A stretch of 64,000 bases of DNA, taken from the NCBI GenBank assembly GCA_029582265.1, contig CM055816.1:93979588-94043587 (forward strand), given 5' to 3'. This stretch comes from Zoroaster sp. YZ-2022 (taxonomy: Eukaryota; Echinodermata; Asteroidea; Forcipulatida; Zoroasteridae). The notes below the pieces were generated by a model that saw nothing but the letters and a program-made list of their open reading frames with translations, searched no databases and was not told the origin of the DNA. The translations under genes and the position numbers were made by a program. Shown in pieces: positions 1 to 11,181 of this stretch; positions within the stretch are counted from its first letter, which is position 1, and each line of letters opens with the position of its first letter.

Positions 1-1790
1 ATCCGCTGCCGACGTGGCTACTCAGGCATTGTGAGGATGAGGTTGTGGATACGATCACTGCCATCATAAACAATTCACTTACCTCGTCCTGTGTACCTCA
101 AGAATACAAATTGGCTATTGTAAAACCACTGTTTAAAAAAGCTGGGCTCCACTGGTTAAGGAAATTATCGTCCCATTTCAAAACTACCATATTTTTACAA
201 GTTGATCGAGCGAGCAGTGTCTCGCCCAGCTGGCTGCACACATGAAAAGAACGATTTGTTTGAGCCTTTTCAATCGGCTTATCGTGGGCACAGCACAGAA
301 ACTGCACTTTTGGCAGTGCAAAATGACGTGCTCATGGCTATGGATAGGCAGGAGGCAGTTATTCTGATCCTTTTGGACATGTCTGCTGCATTTGACACGG
401 TGAATCACGATATATTGCTGCAACGAATGTCGGACAGCTTGGCATTACATCTGATGCACTTAAGTGGTTCCATTCCTACCTTACCGGCAGGCTGCAGCAA
501 GCAAGTGCGCGTGAATAATTCACTCTCCGGGTCACTCCCCTCTTATGTGGTGTTCCAAGGATCTGTGTTGGGACCCATTTTATTCACCATTTACACCTTA
601 CCATTGGGAGACTTGGTAAAGAGACATGGACTTTGTTACCATTTGTATGCGGATGATACACAGCTTACTTGTCGTTCAAAACCATCTACCATTGTGACTG
701 CAACCAGTTTGAATAAAATTGAACAGTGTGTTGCTGAGATCCAGGAGTGGATGGTGCTAAACAGGCTCAAGCTCAATGGAGATAAAACACAATTTCTGCT
801 TATTGGCACTCACCAACAGCGTGCCAAAGTTCATTTGCCGAGCATTAACATATCCAACTGCACCATCTTGCCCAGGGATCAGGTTCGCAACCTCGGAGTC
901 ATTTTTGACTCATCACTAGGTTACAGTGCACACATTTCCATGGTCTGTAAAGCTGCATATCATCAGCTGTATAATATAAGACTGAGCAGAAAGCACCTCA
1001 CTGATCAAGCAGCAACAACTGCCATACATGCATTCGTCACTTCCCGGTTAGACTCTTGTAATGCCCTGCTGTATGGCCTTCCACAGTATACCATATCTCG
1101 CCTCCAGCGATTACAGAACATAGCCGCGAGGATTCTTACTGGCACAAAACGCAGAGAGCACATCACTCCGGTTCTCAGGATCTTCACACTGGCTGCCTGT
1201 TACTCGCAGGGTTCAGTATAAGCTGATCACTATCATCTACAAGGCCTGCCGAAACCTTGCCCCTCAATACCTAACTGATCTGTTGATGCCACATACAAGT
1301 GCCCGGTCGCTTAGGTCATCATCTGATACAACTCTCCTCAGGGTCCCAGTAGTCAAATTGAAATCAGCTGGGGAAAGAGCATTCTGCAGGGTGGCGCCAC
1401 AGCTATGGAACAAGTTACCAAGGGACTTACGGGAACTGAACTCCCTGACTGTATTTAAATCACGTCTTAAGACTTATCTTTTAATAAGGAATATAATTAG
1501 TTTTAATTCGTCATACATTTTTATCATGTACATGTGCTTTGGGTCTGTTGTATCTGTACATGTAATTTTTAACTGATGTGATGTTTGGAAATTTTTGTAT
1601 ACTTTTATTATACCACTGAACGGGTTTTTAACGGGTTTTTGAATGTTTTTAACTTTTTATTTTTAAAATTTCAAGTTTAACTTGGACAGTTTTTAATTTG
1701 ATTGTTCTGCGCCTATGAGCAAAATTTATTTGGATATATGGCGCTATATAAATGCTATTATTATTATTATTATTTATTATTATACATGAA
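1..1790 (+). mobile_element. CR1/L2-like non-LTR retrotransposon, 5'-truncated, decayed reverse transcriptase
   Basis: The plus strand reads as the reverse transcriptase and C-terminal part of a Jockey-superfamily (CR1/L2-like) LINE. Visible landmarks are FQSAYRGHSTETALL and LLDMSAAFDTVNHDILL (about 262-417), GSVLGPILFTIY (about 561-597), the catalytic YADDTQL (about 646-666) and LKLNGDKTQFLLIG (about 767-808). A C-terminal tail with APQLWNKLPRDLRE follows in another frame near 1395-1440. The frame changes near 150, near 455 and near 1190, so it cannot encode an intact protein. The 5' part and any endonuclease lie outside the window or are lost. The 3' end carries GCGCTATATAAATGCT followed by (ATT)n at about 1741-1780, the typical tail of this class. 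Clade assignment is from motif recognition only. Confidence 0.85.
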
Positions 1791-1794
1791 ATGA

Positions 1795-1862
1795 TGCAAA
1801 TGTACAATGTACATGTACATGTACATGTACATCATGCATACATAATGTACACTGTACATCAG
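1795..1862. repeat. (ACATGT)n simple repeat
   Basis: ACATGT/GTACAT hexamers recur just after the LINE tail. The motif also recurs singly across the window (for example near 7075, 9355 and 63290). Confidence 0.7.
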
Positions 1863-2985
1863 CATTAGAGTGCTCGCCCATCTTTAAAAGTACACCCTAC
1901 CTTAATTACTTGAGAGCCCATTTTTATATTTGATATTATATTGAAACCATACTCATAATACCTGATATCTTACGTGGAAAGCAATTTCATGAAGCACCAA
2001 TTAAGACATTTTGTCTGAGTTTAGAAAATCATGTATTATTATTCAACATAATCTGAGATAACAGTCACTTAATATCGCAATGTCTCTAAAAGTCACAAAA
2101 GTGGCAAAGCTTGCCCCCTGTGAAGAAAAGTTATTTGACCATTGGGTGTTTTCAAGTGAATGTTCTTGTGCTACATATCCATCACATACCTTATTATAGC
2201 GCTCCTCTGTTTTACATTCAGTATTCTGACAAAAAACATAACAGAACAAAAATATATGTTAAGTTGTCCAATTTCAAAAAAAATTTGGTTTGATTTTCAT
2301 CATCACACATTCAAATGCTTGAAATCCTCGAACTAGGTTTTGTCCTGATATTTTTGCAATGAATTTCATCTTGGTAATCACTGATTACTAAGATGAAATT
2401 GATTGCAAAAATATCAGGACAAAAATCACATGAGTTTGTTCTGGTCATTTAAGGTTTAGTCACTCTAATTTGTTTTTAAGGCAATAAAGACTAACATTTT
2501 TCTCTCTGAAGTTGAATTTCTACCATTTATTTCCAATTGGTACAATCAAATTAGGAGACATCGAATCCCAAATCTGTTATTTTACTCCTTTATTTATGGT
2601 CTATCAGTTAAATTTTTTTGAGTGTTCTGTTTCAAAGTACGACTAATTATGGATCATCTGAGTAAATTCCTTTTTTCCCTCAAGTTATTCTGTGTGTAAA
2701 GTGTGGCTATTATTAGAAAAGAAAGACAATAGGCCCTATGGTTGTCTTTTTAGTATTAAAACTGTCATCAATACAAAAGATTTTAAATATTCTCATTTAA
2801 TTTCCTGTCAATGCCTTTGGCAGAATATACCTTAAAGGGGTACTTTATATGATCAATGTGCAAGCATAGGGACTATGTACAAGTGATTTTCAATCATTGA
2901 GATTGGTTTCAAGCTCTAGTCAAAGTTACATGCATCAACATTTTGTAATTGCTTGAACCTGTGCCCTATACGTATTTTGCCTTAC
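1863..2985. other. AT-rich intergenic stretch or 3' part of SET gene 1
   Basis: No supported gene. The terminal exon of the minus-strand SET gene (last visible exon ends at 2986) should lie here or beyond the window edge, but no acceptor plus reading frame is convincing enough to call. One perfect-looking hairpin is annotated separately. Confidence 0.5.
2341..2421. repeat. Near-perfect 81-bp inverted repeat (hairpin)
   Basis: The left arm begins TGTCCTGATATTTTTGCAAT and the right arm ends ATTGCAAAAATATCAGGACA. The arms are about 40 bp each with only a few mismatches and almost no loop. It could be a very small MITE or a folded transcript element. No target-site duplication is obvious. Confidence 0.8.
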
Positions 2986-4764
2986 CTTAATTCGCCATGG
3001 GTAATTTTTATCCCCGTAATCATATCTTAACTCTTCTCCCTTTGAAATATCCTTTCTTGCAAAAAGGCACAGATGGGGCTTTCCATCGTCAGAAGATATG
3101 ACTTTCATGACTGTGTTTGCCTCTCTATTTGGTGCGTCATTCACCATTCGACATGCACCATCTGATCTGGTACTATCAACACTGTAAGAAATGTTGGAGA
3201 CAAGTGATAAGCAAAGTTTTGTTGCATGGATTCACTGAAAAAGTATGAAAACCATTAAGAAATGGGTAGCTTCTATTTCATGTCTTTGAGCATTACGATG
3301 TAAATGATTTTTTCTCTGCCTAAACAATGACAAACTGAAACAAGATTTTAGATTTAACAAGGATTTTAGTCACACATTGGTGCTAGAAATTGTCCCCCCC
3401 CAAAAAAAAATATATATATATAGACCTATATAAATTATCACACTTAAATTAATAGGCCACCTTGAACATGATTAATTAGTAATATATTACAACTCTAGTT
3501 CACATTTTAGTTTTATTTTCCATACAAAACTTAGGTTTAAAAATAATATAAATTATAAATAGAAATAACATTTTTTTTTTGACAAAAAGTTCATTAACAA
3601 CTATTGTTATCCCATGTTAATTTCAAAAACCATGGTATTACAAAATGATTGGCTCCTCACTGAACAACATATAATGTACATGTAGGCTATGTCACTAACC
3701 ATAGTGAGCTACTCTTGTCTTTAAAGAAGAAAAGGAAGGTCCCCTCTTCATCTGGATACAGTTCTTGTCGGTGTTCACCTTCTTCTTTTGTAATGAGTTC
3801 ACCACGATATTCCAAGAGGAATTCACCTTTTTCGAAATTCTCACTTGCAAAGGTTCCCTTTCCTTGTAAATTTAAAGACATGATACATGATTACATGGTA
3901 GTGATCGAACAAAAACTTGGGCTGGGCAAGAAAACTATTTGTAAAAAATGGAAAAACTTATCATGAATTAATTTTTGGAGGCATCAAACTAAGAATCAAG
4001 GACTTTTAAGAACTTTTTTTTCTTCATAAATTCAAGGCTTTTCAAGGCCTTGAATGTTTTTTTTTTTCAAATTCAAGTACTTTCAAGGAAATTCAAGGTC
4101 CGTACGAACCTAGCCCCATTGCTGGACTCCCTCCGTATCCTTGGCCCCAGCACCACATGCACAAAATTGGAGCGATTTGTATTTTTTTTTCAACTTTTGA
4201 TCTGCTAATTATTACAACCTAAAACTTAGTAATTAGGTAACCTTGCCCATCAGACACTTTTTGTATAAAATCTATTATTCTGGGATATCTCATTTTCATG
4301 ATATTTTCGAAACAATTTTGAAATAATAAATAGGAGTAATACTAGTAATAATAGTAATACAATTAAAATTTTACCAAAATTATAAATCTTACAAAAGTGA
4401 ACTTTATGTCAAAAGTGTCTGTTTGGGCAAGCTACCTATTCACCACATTTTAGATTGTAATTATTAGCAGATAAAAATTTGAACAAATCGTTCAATTTTT
4501 GTACATGTGGTGCTGGGGCGAAGGAAACGGAGGGAGTCCAGTGTACTATTGGCCCCAGAATGCGGCTAGTACAAACCCTACCGTGGGCACAGCACCTTTA
4601 CATGTACAACTTGTACAACTACAAGATAATGCAAAATGAGATCTCAACTTACCAATGAAGTTATTTATGAACTTCACTTCAAAACCATGTCTGTCAGTTT
4701 CATCACTGCATGCTTGAAGGCATCTTTGCAACGGCGTTTGGCGTCGCTTTCTCGTACTCATCAT
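2986..4764 (-). CDS. SET-domain lysine methyltransferase, KMT5A/SET8-like (SET gene 1, 3' end not found)
   Basis: Three minus-strand exons join cleanly. Exon 1 is 4764-4653 (starts MMSTRKRRQTPLQR, ends phase 1 at GTAAGT). Exon 2 is 3862-3700 (phase 1 in, phase 2 out). Exon 3 is 3181-2986 (phase 2 in, phase 0 out before GTAAGG). The 157 visible residues contain NNFIGKGTFASENF (about 34-47), the SET N motif LLEYRGEL (about 52-59), CVDSTRSDG after the second junction, RMVNDAPN (about 103-110), and HLCLFARKDISKGEELRYDY ending in DYG and PWR. By homology it would transfer methyl from S-adenosylmethionine to lysine. The canonical NHS histidine is Asp here, which I recall as common in this expanded KMT5A-like branch. 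The terminal exon is not identified; reading through would add about 13 residues and stop. A 420-bp palindromic MITE lies in intron 1. Confidence 0.85.
4122..4541. mobile_element. Palindromic MITE (about 420 bp) in intron 1 of SET gene 1
   Basis: The two halves are long imperfect inverted copies. The outer ends are CTGGACTCCCTCCGT and ACGGAGGGAGTCCAG (one C/A-level difference next to the block). Inner parts also pair, including GCACCACATG with CATGTGGTGC and GTGTCTG blocks near 4250 and 4400. No clear target-site duplication is seen, so the superfamily is not assigned. It carries no coding sequence. Confidence 0.8.
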
Positions 4765-6107
4765 CGTGAGGAAAGAGCCGGCGGTCTTATGCTACATTAG
4801 CTGGTTGTGAACTTGTAGTGGTCATGGTGGTGTGGTACACGGCAATTAATTATTGCATCCCCATACAGTACTCAGTATACATGATTATAATTAAACGAGA
4901 CCTCTTTTGCGCGCGCGCGCGCGCGGCGCGGAAAATTATGTACTTCTAATTCTGGCAACAGGCCAAGCTTTGCCCTTGTATTACCTAAACAGTGTTGCCA
5001 TAATTTTCAGTGTGAATGGTTTATACCAAGAAAACTATTATTTTGCCATCTATACTGTTACCAATTTAGCTTGTTCTGACACAAGAATAGAAACAATTAA
5101 TGCCAACATTACCATTACCAATGGTCATGGGCGTCAACAGCTTATGAAAAGTGGGGGGACATGAGCCCCAATTAGTGATCTGTGTCCTGGGGAGTTATCT
5201 AAGGGGAGGGGGTGTCCCCTTGCCCTTAGAGATTGTTTGCATAATTAAGGGTGCTTAGGTGCTAAATGGTGCTATATTTTGTTAAATAATTGTATATTTC
5301 TTGAAGAAAAAATATTGAAATTTATACTATTTGTTCAAACTAATCATGCTACAAAAAACTGACCCCCCCCCCCCTGGATCCGCGATCATCCGCTCCTGAA
5401 TTAAAGGTCCTAGTTCTATTATAATTCCACGAATAATTCAGATTATATCTACTTTTTACCTGTCCCAACATTTGTGTTAGTATTTCACATGCTCATCTGA
5501 GTCATCTCAATGTTAAACTGATGAATGTTGTCTTTCACCAAAACAAGCTCTACATCAAGTTACCAGCATTTTATTTTCAGTCTTTTCAGATCGAAATGGC
5601 AGCAGTAAGTTAGCGATGAAGATATACCTCATTACCTGAGTTAGAATTTGCCAAAAATCTGTGTACGACTGTCTACTGATCTGACAAACTCTTCTGCAAT
5701 ATTCTGTGGGCTTAGTGCTGCCAGCCTATCGCGATGTACATGGCAGATCATGAGGTGGTTAAGACGCTGCTGTGTCATAGTGGAACGTAGCCAGGTTTTC
5801 ATGGCTGTTTTCACTAATATCGAGTTTGATTCTATTTGAGTCAGCAATTGATACAACAAAATCGAACATATGCCTGCCATTTTTTTATATTATTGTTCTG
5901 AAAAGTGGGGGGGACAAACGATATGATATCCCCCCCACTTTCAAAAGTGGGGGGGACATGTCCCCCCTGTCCCCCACCTGTTGACGCCCATGCCAATGGT
6001 GTAATGGGGACGGGCCGGGGGAGAGCGGGAGCGCGGTCGCCAGTCCCCACCCCCATCGCCCCGCCCAGGTCGGATTTTTAGCAAGAGTTTATCCCATTAG
6101 CGGATCC
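4765..6107. other. Upstream region of SET gene 1; low-complexity and G-rich repeats, no gene
   Basis: Just upstream of the SET start there is a (GC)n run at about 4910-4930. From about 5150 onward the sequence holds several poly-C/poly-G tracts and the repeated phrase GTGGGGGGGACA in both orientations (about 5906-5960). These look like remnants of GC-rich DNA transposons. No open frame here is convincing. Confidence 0.5.
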
Positions 6108-6850
6108 GGGGGGGGGGGCTAAGGGGGCTGTAGTCCCCCTAAAATCGTTAAAAAAATATATTAAAAAAAATAATTAAAAAAATAATAAAAAAGAGAGAAA
6201 GAGAGAGAGGGGGAGGGGAGAACGCCACTCCCATTCCCACAGTGTGCGGGATAAACATAAGGAGGTGGACTACTTAGTACTGTACTGAAAAATAATTGTT
6301 TTTGATTCTCAGCCCCCCCCCCCTACCCCAAATAATATTCTGGATCCGCCCATGTATCCGGCGATAGAATTTAAATCTGCCAGATGTACATGTAACCACT
6401 CGGTCTGGGCCCACTTTTTAAATCGGTCTATAGCGCGGCCCTGACCAGTGTGTAGCAATAGGTGGCCCCTAGCTTGCCTGCTAATAATTTTGAGGGAAAA
6501 TAATAATAACAATTTAATCTACTTTTCAAAAAGTTACTTGCTTGCTGTAAACGCTCATATCGTACCTCATATCGGGGCCCTTAATTAAGCTTCGGGTTTC
6601 CCGTTCGCAATCTAGCCTACCCCTTCAGCTTATCCCCCGCCCCACCCTACCCCTCCAACGTTAACACTTATAATAATTTGGAATCGGGAGAATCGTTTAG
6701 GCAGATGGCAAGAGCTGCAGATGTGCTTTATGATGTAGAAAACCAGACCTCTTAAAGATGATGTTCCAGTAGCCTATGTTGTTAATTTTGATGGTTTTCT
6801 CTTAATGTCCACTGTAGCGATAAGGTACCCCACTCTTATCTAACACAATG
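6108..6850. repeat. Dispersed repeat copy 1 (second copy at 8146-8780)
   Basis: This block from TAGTCCCCCTAAAATCGTT through CAAGAGCTGCAGATGTGC is nearly identical to 8150-8775. The last 105 bp (about 6746-6850) instead match 8787-8890 in inverted orientation, so a rearrangement joins the two copies. It has no coding potential beyond chance frames. Confidence 0.85.
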
Positions 6851-7640
6851 AATGTACCCCTGCTAGGAGGGACCGGATGTACTACAGTTCTTAAAAAACG
6901 CTTTTTTTGGCACTGCCCCCTTAATACTCGACCAAAAACCAGACACCACTTGACTTCCTCACCTTCGACCCACCCTACATGTCTGAGAGTGCCGGAGTTG
7001 AAGGTCTATTGGGTTACATGTGAAATCTCGCATAATGATCTGTTTGCATAGGGTCTGTGTGTGTTTTGCTATGTACATGTACATAAGAATAGCTTAGCGA
7101 GTGGGTTGTGTGGATGTTGTTGATGTCAATGGGGAATGCAGAAAACAATGTTTAATATATTACAACCAGCGGCGCGTGTGCCCTACTGTTTTTTACAGTA
7201 GGTAAATTAGGGTGCCACTGAAAAGTGGAGGGGTGCCACGTTTAGATAAAGTAGTGGTAAAACATATTAGGGCTCAAATATACTTGTAAATAGTGAAACA
7301 AACATAAAAACATCATGGGCAAACCCTGTATTATGTTTTAGTCATGCTATAACACTGTTACAATCTCGCATAATGTTCTGTTTGCATACACAAACCGTGT
7401 GTGTCTATTGCTGTGTACAAAAGGATAGCTTAGTGAGTGGGTGTATTGAAAGACACACACGGACACACACGATTGCATGATACACACAGATTGCACCACT
7501 GTGATGATTGCCGCGCCAGTGGTTGGTTGTAGCATGGTTGTAGAACAGCTTTTATGTTCCTAAAGTTGTGTGGATGTTAATTGGCTATATGCAAATGAGG
7601 TAATTAATTATGTGTGCAGCAATACATCCATAATGCACGT
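6851..7640. other. Intergenic, no gene seen
   Basis: No supported gene. A partial internal duplication is visible: GAAATCTCGCATAATGATCTG...TAGCTTAGCGAGTGGGT near 7021-7106 resembles 7361-7441. Confidence 0.45.
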
Positions 7641-7644
7641 AAAG

Positions 7645-8003
7645 TGGATTGTCGTGCGGTCTAGCGCACTGAACTCAAGTTCTGGTGTTGCCAGCAGCAG
7701 AGTGTGGGTTCGAGCCCCGGCCGTGACACCTGTGTCCTTGAGCAAGACACTTAACCATAATTGCTTCTCTCCACCCAGGGGTTAAATGGGTACCTGTGAA
7801 GGCAGAGATGGTTTGCTCTATATGCGCTAGAAATGGCAGCAATTGAGCTGTATACTCCCCAGGGAGCTGAGATGGTTTCAGGAATGATTTATGAGCCTTA
7901 TGAGCCTTATGAGCAGGGATAATAATATAATGCGCCTTGAGCGCCACTTAGTTGGTGGATACGTGCGCTATATAAATCTATACATTATTATTATTATTAT
8001 TAC
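7645..8003 (+). mobile_element. tRNA-derived SINE (copy A), full length
   Basis: The head has a tRNA-like B box GGTTCGAGCCC near 7708-7718, followed by GACACTTAACCATAATTGCTTC. The body includes GCAATTGAGCTGTATACTCC. The tail is GCGCCTTGAGCGCCACTTAG, then GTGCGCTATATAAATC and (ATT)n. The tail resembles the 3' end of the LINE at 1741-1780, as expected if the LINE machinery mobilises this SINE. Confidence 0.85.
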
Positions 8004-8045
8004 TAATGAGTTAGTGTAAAGTTTTCTACTTAATGCCCAGGAGGG

Positions 8046-8995
8046 TTAAGTGTTCATACCTTTTATTTACACTCAAATAAACTTTTGTTTGCAGTCGGTA
8101 ATATTTCTTATCGGTGTTCCTCCCGCCTGGAAAAATCCTAATAATACGCTGTAGCCCCCCCCCCCTAAAATCGTTTAAAAAAATAAATAAAAACAATTTT
8201 AAAAAATAATAATAAAAAAGAGAGAAAGAGAGAGAGGGGAGGGGAGAACGCACTCCCATTCCCACAGTGTGCGGGATAAACATAAGGAGGTGGACTACTT
8301 AGTACTGTACTGAAAAATAATTGTTTTTGATTCTCAGCCCCCCACCCCCCCACCCCAAATAATGTTCTGGATCTGCCCATGCATCCGGCGATAGAATTTA
8401 AATCTGCCAGATGTAACCACTCGGTCTGGGCCCACTTTTTAAATCGGTCTATAGCGCGGCCCTGACCAGTGTGTAGCAATAGGTGGCCCCTAGCCTGCCT
8501 GCTAATAATTTTGAGGGAAAATAATAATAACAATTTAATCTACTTTTCAAAAAGTTACTTGCTTGCTGTAAACGCTCATATCGTACCTCATATCGGGGCC
8601 CTTAATTAAGCTTCGGGTTTCCCGTTCGCAATCTAGCCTACCCCTTCAGCTTATCCCCCGCCCCACCCTACCCCTCCAACGTTAACACTTATAATAATTT
8701 GGAATCGGGAGAATCGTTTAGGCAGATGGCAAGAGCTGCAGATGTGCTTTATGATGTAGAAAACCAGATCTCTTAAAACACGTACATTCATTGTGTTAGA
8801 TAAGAGTGGGGTAGGCTACCTTATCGCTACAGTGGACATTAAGAGAAAACCATCAAAATTAACAATAATTATAGGCTACTGGAACATCATCTTTAAGTGT
8901 TCATACCTTTTATTTACACTCAAATAAACTTTTGTTTGCAGTCGGTAATATTTCTTTTCGGTGTTCCTCCCGCCTGGAAAAATCCTAATAATACG
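8046..8995. repeat. Dispersed repeat copy 2 with flanking 100-bp direct repeats
   Basis: 8146-8780 repeats 6110-6745. 8787-8890 is the inverted copy of 6746-6850. The 100 bp at 8046-8145 (AAGTGTTCATACCTTTTATT onward) recurs at 8894-8995 as a direct repeat bracketing the unit. The arrangement implies a nested insertion or a break-induced rearrangement. Confidence 0.8.
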
Positions 8996-10370
8996 CTAAT
9001 CCTTATAATATTATTGGGATATAAATACAACTGCTTCGTTGATGTTTGGTAGCGTGGTGTCCCACCGCCTGTTTTTTCCCGTTCTTTCATTATCATATCG
9101 TGTGCTATAGGAACAAGTCCATTATACAACCTTCTTTCCCATCATCAATCTAGTCACGGGTAGGCCTACCAAGACCAGAAATCACTATTATTTGTAGGCC
9201 AATATCAGAAATGCATCACATTGCATTATAATAAAAAAACGGAGTCGAGAGAATCGTTGATTAGTTGAGTCCTATATTCGAGGAAAGTTAATCAGGCATA
9301 TCAATACCTTTGTGTATTTTGTTTTGGTAATGTTTCTCAAATGCAGCAACAATATACATGTACACCCAGTAGCGGTACCCTCAATCAAAAACATGGACAC
9401 ACATTGACACCAAAAACTGCATAAGAATAATTATATGACCTTTAATTTAATAAGGAAGTAACATTTTCACAATTCAGGGGATGCCACCCCGTAATTCTTA
9501 AAGTACTTCATTGAATTTGGAAATGAATTTCCATCGTCTAGTTTTCAATAAACACATCACCTTACAACCAACTTGTGAACATTTCATTAAATTTGGTGGT
9601 CATGTTTTAGTAACGAAAAGCGATTTATGTTTTGTCAGCGATTTTGGGGACGTTAATATCGGGCTTATGTCGATTGCGGCAATCAAAACAAGCAACCGTG
9701 ATTTTGTGGTCTACACATGATATTTTCTCGATTTTTAAAGTTTTTTTTAGACGGAACTATTTCTCTTGGGAGGATTGGTACTGGTATGAACTTTGTAATC
9801 AGATTGAAACTAATCAATTTTGCCCCGATGAGTACCAATCCTGTACTTCGTCTTCAAAAATTTTTACCAAAAAGGTTTCCTTCACAATTCTGACGAGATA
9901 CATTGAGGAGTTAATAATCGTTCAAGGCCTAATCTTAGTTTCTTCCCAAAATACATGGCCGATAAAAACTGTTAAAGTTTCGTTCCCACGGAGTTCAGTT
10001 TTGACTAGTTCGGTATTTGTTAGCACGTACCATTATCAATAAGTCACATTATGCGGAATAAATAATGTTTGCCATCATCAAGTTACATTTTTTAAAGCTC
10101 ATGTGAAGGTATCATTAATTTTCCCCTTCAGGAGAAGCTGTGATCCATTATGATTGTCATTCCATCAATTGAGGGCGCGCTCTCATTGTTTTCGTTTGGT
10201 TCTGTTCTCAACCTTACGTGTAATGCACTACCGAGAGATTCTGGGATTATGACCAAGTTTACCAGAAGCAGAAAGGGCGTCGTCTGCTTCTTGACACACA
10301 GCTGGAGATAACTGTGGAATTATTAGCAGTGGTACAGATACATAGCAGACGGAGAACATTAGGTCCTGAA
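8996..10370. other. Intergenic, no gene seen
   Basis: Several frames are open for 60-136 codons (for example about 9632-10042 plus), but none shows a recognisable motif, splice structure or codon pattern that supports a gene. Confidence 0.4.
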
Positions 10371-10686
10371 CAGTGGCGGACCGTCAGGGGGGGGGGGGGG
10401 AGCCGTCCCCCGGCCCGGAGGGGGGTGGGCCCGGACCCCCCACCCCAACATTCTGGTGGAGGGGGTGGGGGTGGGGGGTGGGGGTGGTTGGGGGACCGGG
10501 CCCGAGCTGGAACTTACACAAATCAACCGGGCCCTTTCTTTATTTTGAGCTCCCCTGAAAACATGAAGTGTAATCATGACGGGTCTCTCGGAAATCACGT
10601 GTGGTTAGGGAATGATGCCTGGGGGGGGGGGGGGGGGCGACCGTGCGCTCTGCCCCCCGGCCCGGCGGTAACTCGTTCCGCTACTG
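10371..10686. mobile_element. hAT-type MITE with exact 8-bp target-site duplication
   Basis: The left end is CAGTGGCGGACCGTCAGG and the right end is CGTTCCGCTACTG, an imperfect terminal inverted repeat of the CAGTGGCGGA type. The element is flanked by identical 8-bp copies GTCCTGAA at 10363-10370 and 10687-10694. An 8-bp duplication and this terminus fit the hAT superfamily. The inside is poly-G/poly-C rich with no transposase, so it is non-autonomous. Confidence 0.88.
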
Positions 10687-10694
10687 GTCCTGAA

Positions 10695-11150
10695 GCACAA
10701 GGCTTCCCCTCACGCCCCAGCGGTCCCCTTTCTGCATTGACAAAAAAATGTTACATTACTAGTACCGCGGTGGTGACTGCACTGACAGATTGAACACAAA
10801 CTTAAGACCAACATTACCAGTTGGGCTACTCAGGCAGCTTGGGTGGGAGGGCGGGAATTCACAGTGGGTAGTTGGGTTTGGTTTTGAGCAATGTTTTCAT
10901 TATTTGGAGAAAAAAAAAACGTTTGACCTTCTTTGAATAACTGTATGGATCCCAGAAGGGGGGCACGGCCTTGGTGGGTGTCTTAGTTTACTACTAAGTT
11001 TGTGAAATGCTGCTCGAAATTATAGATGGAGTGTCTTGGAATAATCGAGGGAACTTGGGGATGCATCATTGTTTTTCTTTACTGCAAAGGTAGAGCTTCT
11101 TAAAAAAATATTGATGAACCTAATAGTTGATAGCCCTCTTGTGACGATGC

Positions 11151-11181
<31 letters not shown>

